NCBI RefSeq assembly: GCF_000003605.2
Contig: NW_003145783.1
Span: 758,437-781,651 of the forward strand
DNA length: 23,215 nt
Reading direction: 5' to 3'
Source of the DNA: Saccoglossus kowalevskii
Taxonomy: Eukaryota; Hemichordata; Enteropneusta; Harrimaniidae
Below are positions 12,197 through 20,000 of this stretch, piece after piece; position 1 is the stretch's first letter; each line of letters begins with the position of its first letter. The translations under genes and the position numbers were made by a program. The notes beneath the pieces were generated by a model. The model was not told the DNA's origin. It made no database searches and saw nothing but the letters and a program-made list of their open reading frames with translations.

Positions 12197-15100
12197 ACAA
12201 TTCAACAAGGCATTCCATCAATCCTTTGGCAACTAAAAGCAAGGAATATACACCAGGATTGTACAAGCCAGGAAACACAATATTGTTATTAGTACTGGGT
12301 GTATGGTAGTGGTGAATTTGATGCAGCGATTTTGTCTAAGAGGTCAAGCTATTGTGTAAGGTAGCATTGCTGTTTGGAATAGAAATATTTTGTGGGTAGC
12401 ATTGCCATGGAATACAGTAGACTTTAGAACGTTATTGATAATGGATGATTCGACTTGAATTTATCATTCAAGATTCATCCATTAATTAATCAGAAAAAAA
12501 AATAATCATGTACATGTCAAAACAACTTCAATTTCAGGATGAATGTAACTAAATACTTGTATCACATACAAATCACAAGAAAAAAGATTGGTATCTCTGT
12601 TGATAATCATTCATATACTCGTACACATTGTTGGAATTACTTTGTTTCCAAAAATATGTCGTATGTGTGATTCTCAGAAAACGTACTCTTTGGGCTTGTG
12701 ACAAAACACGCCACATCTATGTCAACGCCCTGTCAATTTTGCAATGAATACTGACAAATTGTACACCATCCACTCCAAAAATTCTCAATTCGCATTGGGA
12801 CTGACCTAGATAATTTTGGCCTGAATACAGTATGCACTAAAACAGTAGGTCAATTCAGCGTCACAGTATTTTAATTAGAAAGCAACATTTCCACAACTCT
12901 GAGCTGACTCAATAACAAAGAACATGCTCTTCCTGGGGATGGACCAGAGCACATGTCTCACTGTCATGTGGGTGTAGTACCAGTAATTACCAGTATATAT
13001 ACAGCAAAATGCCGTGATTTCTGCTCCCTGGTAATTGGCTTTTAGTATATAGAATCCGACATTCATTTGTCCACATCAACTGGCCGGGATTTACAGTAGT
13101 TTGACATCAATTATATATTTGATACTACTTTAGAACCTGAAATGCCTGGTAGACATGCGCATCTTGTTATCAGCACATATTGCCTGCAAATAAGTTGGTT
13201 TTAATTTCACGGGTCTGATGTTAAACTATTCCTGAGCCCTGTTGCGATGCTGGGACGAACTGTTTCAAGTATATAGCTTTTGTGTCGCTAACTATGTCAC
13301 TTCGTTCTGTAACATCTTGTTTTGTTTAACTATACATATATTTGCCCTCTACTCTTTCTAAAGTGAGTCTGAACCATCTATATTTGTCGTTAAGTGAACA
13401 GAGTTAGAGTTAACCTATACCCAACACTACAGTTACGTGTTCTATTTTGCAGGTCTTAACGCATATTTTTGCTGCTCGTTGGGAAGCAATAGTCGTGTTT
13501 GAATCACAAGTTGACATGCTCATTGAATTCAACGTTTTGGGAGAACATATCACAATTACTACACAGGGAGCCGTACAGGCAGAGGCAACAGCATTATTAT
13601 CATTGGGAGGTAATTAATTTATTCATTAAATTTAAATAATTGTATTTATTTAATCGGTTCATTCATCTAATCATTTTATTCATTTATATTTATACTTGTA
13701 GGTGCAAATAGAGAATGGTGTGGTGCAACTGCAGATCCACCCGGTTTCTTTTTTAGTGGATGGGTGTATGCTAATCCATTTGGTAGTTCAAAGTTTGGAG
13801 GCTTGTTCAGTGTATATTTAGATACCACGATTGATGCCTTCTTAACATATGATATATCTGATGAAATTGCGCTTCTGCCTAAGCGAGATATTATAGATAT
13901 TGTTGAATTAATACTTCCTGATATTGATGAGTTGGTTAATGCGATCGAGACAGTTGTGGAAGACATTGGTGAACTTGCAGAAAATACGCTCACAGAGTTG
14001 AAATCGGAACTTCTTATGCTACGGGAAACTGTAGAAGATGCCGTCAGTGCATTGAGAAATGGTTCATTTAGTGACATACCAGATATTATAGCACCTATCA
14101 GATCACATGTTGCAGCAATCATTGGCATTTGGAACAGGGTGAAAAAGGAGTTTCCTGCTTTGATAGAACAGTTTGCTGATGATATAGAACAATTGATTGA
14201 GACATACTTGCAACAATTGAAAGCAAATATTGAACAAGTCGCTCAATCGTACATTGAAGATGTTCTTAATATAAGAGAAAATTTCACAGGTCTTGGGATG
14301 AAATTAACAGTAGATTTCAAAATTCTTGCATTGGACTTTGGAATGGTTGACATTGAAGTTGTACATTCTAATGTACTTGGTCAATGTAGCCGGTTCAGTG
14401 GGTTGTATGAAATGTTTGACGAAGAAAAAGCCACACGAGGAATATTAGCATTCTCTCGTGAGTTAGTACTTGGAACATTCAACATTGAAATTACAAGTCC
14501 AGGGGCAGAGTTTGCACTCGCTGCGAATAGTGACACGTTTCTATTTCGGTTTGTGGCCCAGATATCTTTGCTTGGAATTGACACCGAAATGAATCTCTTT
14601 GTCAATCAAGAGTTTGTTTACTTTCAAATTGATGGTCAAATGTGGAATTTGTTTTTTGTATCCTTGAACGCTGAAGTATCTATTTATGTTCCATGGTCTC
14701 AGCAAAAGTGGACTGTGAGGGGAGACTTTGGATTTGGTCAACAATCTTTTCCTCTCACAATGACACATGCATTACAACAAGCTGCTAGGGAAATAGGGGA
14801 AACAGCAACACGTAGGTTGTCAGAAGCGAGAGATGCAATCACAGAAGCACAGGATATGGTTGACAGGGCACAAGCGTGGCTGGAACAGAAGAAGATCATT
14901 GTTGACAAGTTAAATGCAGCACTTGATGAAGCAATCGCTACCCTTGATCAAGCTGTAGAAACACTCGACTTAATGGAGGAGGAAGTTAGGAATGCTTATG
15001 AGTGGTTACAAGAAAAGCATCTTGATATTCAGAAACTGTGTAAAATAAAAGTCTGTGATAAATTATGTATCCCTGGCTTCAAATTGAAGATTTGTAAAAA

Positions 15101-16965
15101 AAAAACATGGGGAATTACCTGGTATTATCCTTGCTTAAAATACTCGAAGTGTTTGTTTACAATTGTAGATCCAATATGTGTTGCCAAAAATATACTGTGT
15201 GCAGCAGTGAGGGCTGCAGCCTATGCTGCTCTAAAAATAGCCCAAATTACGATTGAAACAGTTCTATTGTCATTTGATGCTGCGAAGATTGCGGTATCAG
15301 TTGCAGAGTTTTCTGTTGAACTGGCGAGAATTAATTTAGGACCAGCTGAATTTGCAATGGAATTGGCGGTAAAATCACTTGATGGAGTAATACTGGTTCT
15401 AGAAGGGACGAAACTGGCTTTTGAAATAGTAGAAACATCTGTAGCAGCTGGCATTGAAGTATTTAATTTCATTAGTACATATGGACTTGGAGAAACAGTT
15501 GACATTCGGCATGTGTCGTTTGAGATAGAGATGTCCTCTAATAACCTCTTCGCTTTTGAAGTTCGGATTAAAGCTGACATTTTAAGATCAGGTGTTAAAA
15601 CATTTGTGGCGATAATCAATTTTAATAATTTGGCAGAAAGTATCTGGAATACAGCAGTTCATATTATCGAGATCATGGTTGACGATCTGTTGCCCTTCAG
15701 GAAGAAACGCGAAATTGAATTCAATCCTAACCTACTAGTTAATGAAACCATATATATATATACATTCGAAGGAGATTACGCAAAGAGAAACAATGCTTCA
15801 GCAATCATGCAAGATGAAGAAAATGCATTACGTGTCAGCTGGTTTCATGAAAGGTGTGAACAATTGTCTGATTGTATTGAATATCTGGTTCAATCAATGA
15901 CTTTCTTAAGCGAAATTGCTCAGGAATATCAATACGACACCATGAATTCATCACATGTTAATGAGACTATAAGCAAATTACAGGAAAATACTTTCATGGA
16001 TGTTAATGAAAGCGGCATAAATACAACAGAAGCACTGATAAATTACAATATAACGGAAGATGATATCGATTTTCTAGTGAAGGATTTGGTAACGAACCCA
16101 AGTATTCATGGGTTATTTGAGGGCTTGCAGCAGATTGACAACTCAAGTTTGGAAGAGATTAAACTTGCTTCCGAATATCAAGTACTTGGAATTTGGAGAG
16201 CAGTTATGGATAACTTCACAACACAGGCATCCATAGATTGGCAATGCGCATCGTTTAAAGACTGCCTCTTACTATCGTTTGATACTATATACAGTATCCA
16301 TGAACGTGTTGATTTGCCACATGTTGAAACCATGAAGAATCTCATTAATGACACTAGACAGCGATTCTTCGATGTGATAAACAAGGATTCATTGGGAGCT
16401 GATGATGCGTCTGTTGTTAGTACTGATATTTTAGATGTTCTGCAGCAAATGATTGATTTGAAAATATTCTGCGCTGTCGCACCAGAGATAATAAGACAAC
16501 CAGTAAATATAACTAGTGAAAAAGGTGGAGATATTTTGTTGGTGTGCAATGCTAATGGAGATCCCAAACCAGAGATCACTTGGTTTAAAGACGGACTATT
16601 GATACCAGGAGCTGTAGGCACCAATCTACACATCAGTAACGTCAATTCTGCAACCATTGGTTTCTACAAATGTGTGGCTAGTAACCACGTGATTAGTGTG
16701 GCATCTGAAGAAGCATTTGTTGATGTGTACACTGGAGTATCAGTTTGCTTCAACGCACCAATTCACCTTATAAATCAACCAAATGTATATAATGTTGCGT
16801 CAATGTCTGGGTCAATAAGTATTCCACCCTTCCCGTTTTTTGGCAATATCAAAGAGGAACTATGGGTAATGTATTAATTCATTCATTAATTTATTTATTC
16901 ATTCATTCGGTCATTCATTCATTCATTCATTCATTCATTCATTTATTCATTCATTCATTCAGTCA

Positions 16966-17000
<35 letters not shown>

Positions 17001-20000
17001 GGTCAGTCAGTCAGTCAGTCAGTCAGTCAGTCAATCAGTCAGTCAGTCTGCCATGTAATTATCAGATAATATAGCTATATTCTAGGTACTTGTTTGGTTT
17101 GCGTTTGAATTGTGTGATCTTTATTATTGTATCTACTATACAGAAACCGGGTTGTTAAACACTGATGCACTAAAACATCCAGAATTATTGTTCTGAATAC
17201 AATTTATAAATATATAAGTACTTCTCGTCTATATTGTATTTTATTCTATAATTGGTTGAACGAAAAATTCAACATTATACAATCAATATTTTTGTTCTAG
17301 GTGAACTCCAATGGTGTTATTTCATTTGACATGAATATTTCTCAATACCCACCATCAAGTCTCCCTCTCAGTAGTGGCTGGTCTTTGATTGCGCCATTCT
17401 GGACTAATGTTGACACCACAAACGGTGGGCAAGTGCGATGGAGGCAGTCATCAACAGATTCAGTGCTCCTTGCCAAGGCAACTGCATACGTCAGGAGATA
17501 TTCGACTTATACAAGTTTCACAGCTAACTGGGTCTTTGTCGCTATATGGGATACAGTGTTATTCGCCGAAACCCTTACCTCTGTACCAGTAAGTAATACA
17601 CTGTATGAGTGAGCACACAGTGCTATCACAAAGCACTGTACTCTTAACTGTATTTTAAGAAATCATTACATTTTTTATATGTTATTGAATTATGTTTCAT
17701 TTTACAGAAAAATACTATCCAAGCATGGCTCATGACTGACGGTGAACAGTCATTCACTGTGTTCGATTATCGTGACATTCAATGGACGACTGAGGTAGTA
17801 ACCAGTGTAGAAGAAGAAAATATGGGTTCATCAGCTATTGTAAGTAAATTCACATTTGTTAAGCAACTGATCTAATTGATGAATTGTATACAACAGTATA
17901 ACAGCGTCATTATAAAAAATAAATGCAAGGATATTAATACACATATACAAACATATATATATATATATATATAATCAAACAACATGTATGAAATGTACAA
18001 TTATATTTATAAATAAGATTCATCATTCACTACTGACCTTACATGGACTCACATTACCTTTAGATCGGGTATAATGCTGGAGATGGAATTATCTTTAACA
18101 CTCTACCGGATTCCGAAAACGGGATAAAAGACACTACTAATGTTTGTCAATTGGGAGTATGGGTTTTTCAGATAGATTCGGAAGGGGATATCACATGTGG
18201 TAAGGAATATACATTCATATATGCACAACGCATTGATCATACAAAGTGGATGATTGGAAAAACAGATCTAAGATCACAATATATAGTATTTAAATATACA
18301 CAAATATATGCGATTATCAATGTTATCTCATGCGATGAATGCATAGTTGAAACGAATTATTATATAATCACAATGATATCACAACAGACATGTGATTCAT
18401 GAGTTGTATTAAGTTGGCAAGAGGGGAAACACAAGTTCTAGTTTAATTGAGATTAGGACTTTTCCCGCCAGTTACTAAGCATGCAGTTATGGCAATGTAT
18501 ATGTTTTCAGAAAGCTGAGACATAGCAGAATACGATCATATATGTTTCGTGTTAATATTTGCTCAAGGAATTACGTTACGATCGTTCCCCTGAACCTCCT
18601 AAACATAGAGTTTTTTGCGGGATTGGCCGTTTCTCGGTGTTCCTTTTTTTTTGTTTATGATCTTTGCACTGTTGCTTTATAAGATATTTATCTTTGAAAA
18701 TGCGTCTCGGAATTTGTATGTGCCTCGTAGTTCTGGAGATATAGTCTGTTGAATTTTATGAACTAAATTTTATGAACGTCTTCATGTTCTCGTGACCGTA
18801 ACTCAACGTCAACGGCTCACATAAACGTCCATGAGACATCATATTTTATAGATTGCGTAATTTATACATTGGTGGCGTAAAGAAAAGTGTTGAAAGATGA
18901 CGTCTTCAATAGTTATGATAGTCAAAGATTAGTTCCTGTAAAAACTCAATAAAACGTTTTTTCGAATTCGGCCACTTATATAGTCATCCATAGTCTTCAT
19001 TCCCATTCTAACATTAGTCAAAGTCAAAACCTTTTCATTTCAGATCAACGTGAACATGTGTTGGTGATAGAAGATACGCATTATGAAGTAAATACCTATG
19101 AAGTAAACTATGCAACTGCTGAAGATATTTGCATATCAAATGGAGGAAAACTGGCCATGCTAAACACTCAACCCATATATAAGAAGGTTCGACAGTTCAT
19201 ATACGAAAACAATCTTGAAGATGACGTATCCAAAGGATTTTGGTTTGGCCTTGATGACCGTTATACAAGCGAAGGTGAATTTGTTTGGTCCAGTGGTGCG
19301 ATATTAAATGAAAATGACTTCATGAATTGGGCTGATGGTCAGCCAAACAACAATGAGCAACAATCTGCTGATGGTCAAGATTGCATCCAACTTTGGTAAG
19401 CCATTTGACTGTTGTGCTGTTAAATTTCCTCATGTTTATTACGAGTGAGCGCAGCTTGCGCAAATCAAGTCATATGAAACTCACTCGAATATATCGACTA
19501 CATGGACAGGAAATACCTGCGTTTTAATACTATATTTCATACCTGACTTTCAAAAGATTTATTTCATTTATTTTTAATAAACGACTACAATAAATATATG
19601 TGTAAATGATGTTGGGTTGTTTTCAGGGCAAACGCATATCTCAAGTGGGACGACGCCTATTGCTCAAAAAAGAAAGGATTTATCTGTGAATGTGGTGAGC
19701 ACATCTTATTTGTCACAATCCGATCAAAATATTGCGTTCTTCAATAGTGAATACTTAAAAATGTTAGTCGTATCAAATACCCGAAATGGCGCTATTGCAA
19801 GTGTTTTTGTAATATATTTATTGACTCATAGTAAATATATGTAGCAAGAAATAGTAATTTATTATTTAATATGTTTGTCGATTTCCACACTGAACAATTA
19901 ACACTTCACATCAACCTCGCTAACTGTTGGGATTATATATACTCTAATTTCAGATGCCAGTGTTAATCGTTTGACTGCACATTGTAAACATTACGATGTA

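Noticed and set aside
12027-12309. Open frames of repeated Tyr-Ile on both strands
   Set aside because: They are the (AT)n tract read in several frames; the same holds for 6121-6357.
13676-14128. 150-codon minus-strand frame rich in Ser and Ile
   Set aside because: It is antisense to the acidic helical part of exon 19; long antisense frames arise there from codon bias. The same applies to 15221-15619, 16178-16657 and 11630-11911.
16862-17074. Plus-strand open frame rich in IHSF and SQSV repeats
   Set aside because: It is translation of the compound tetranucleotide microsatellite in intron 19, out of frame with exon 19.
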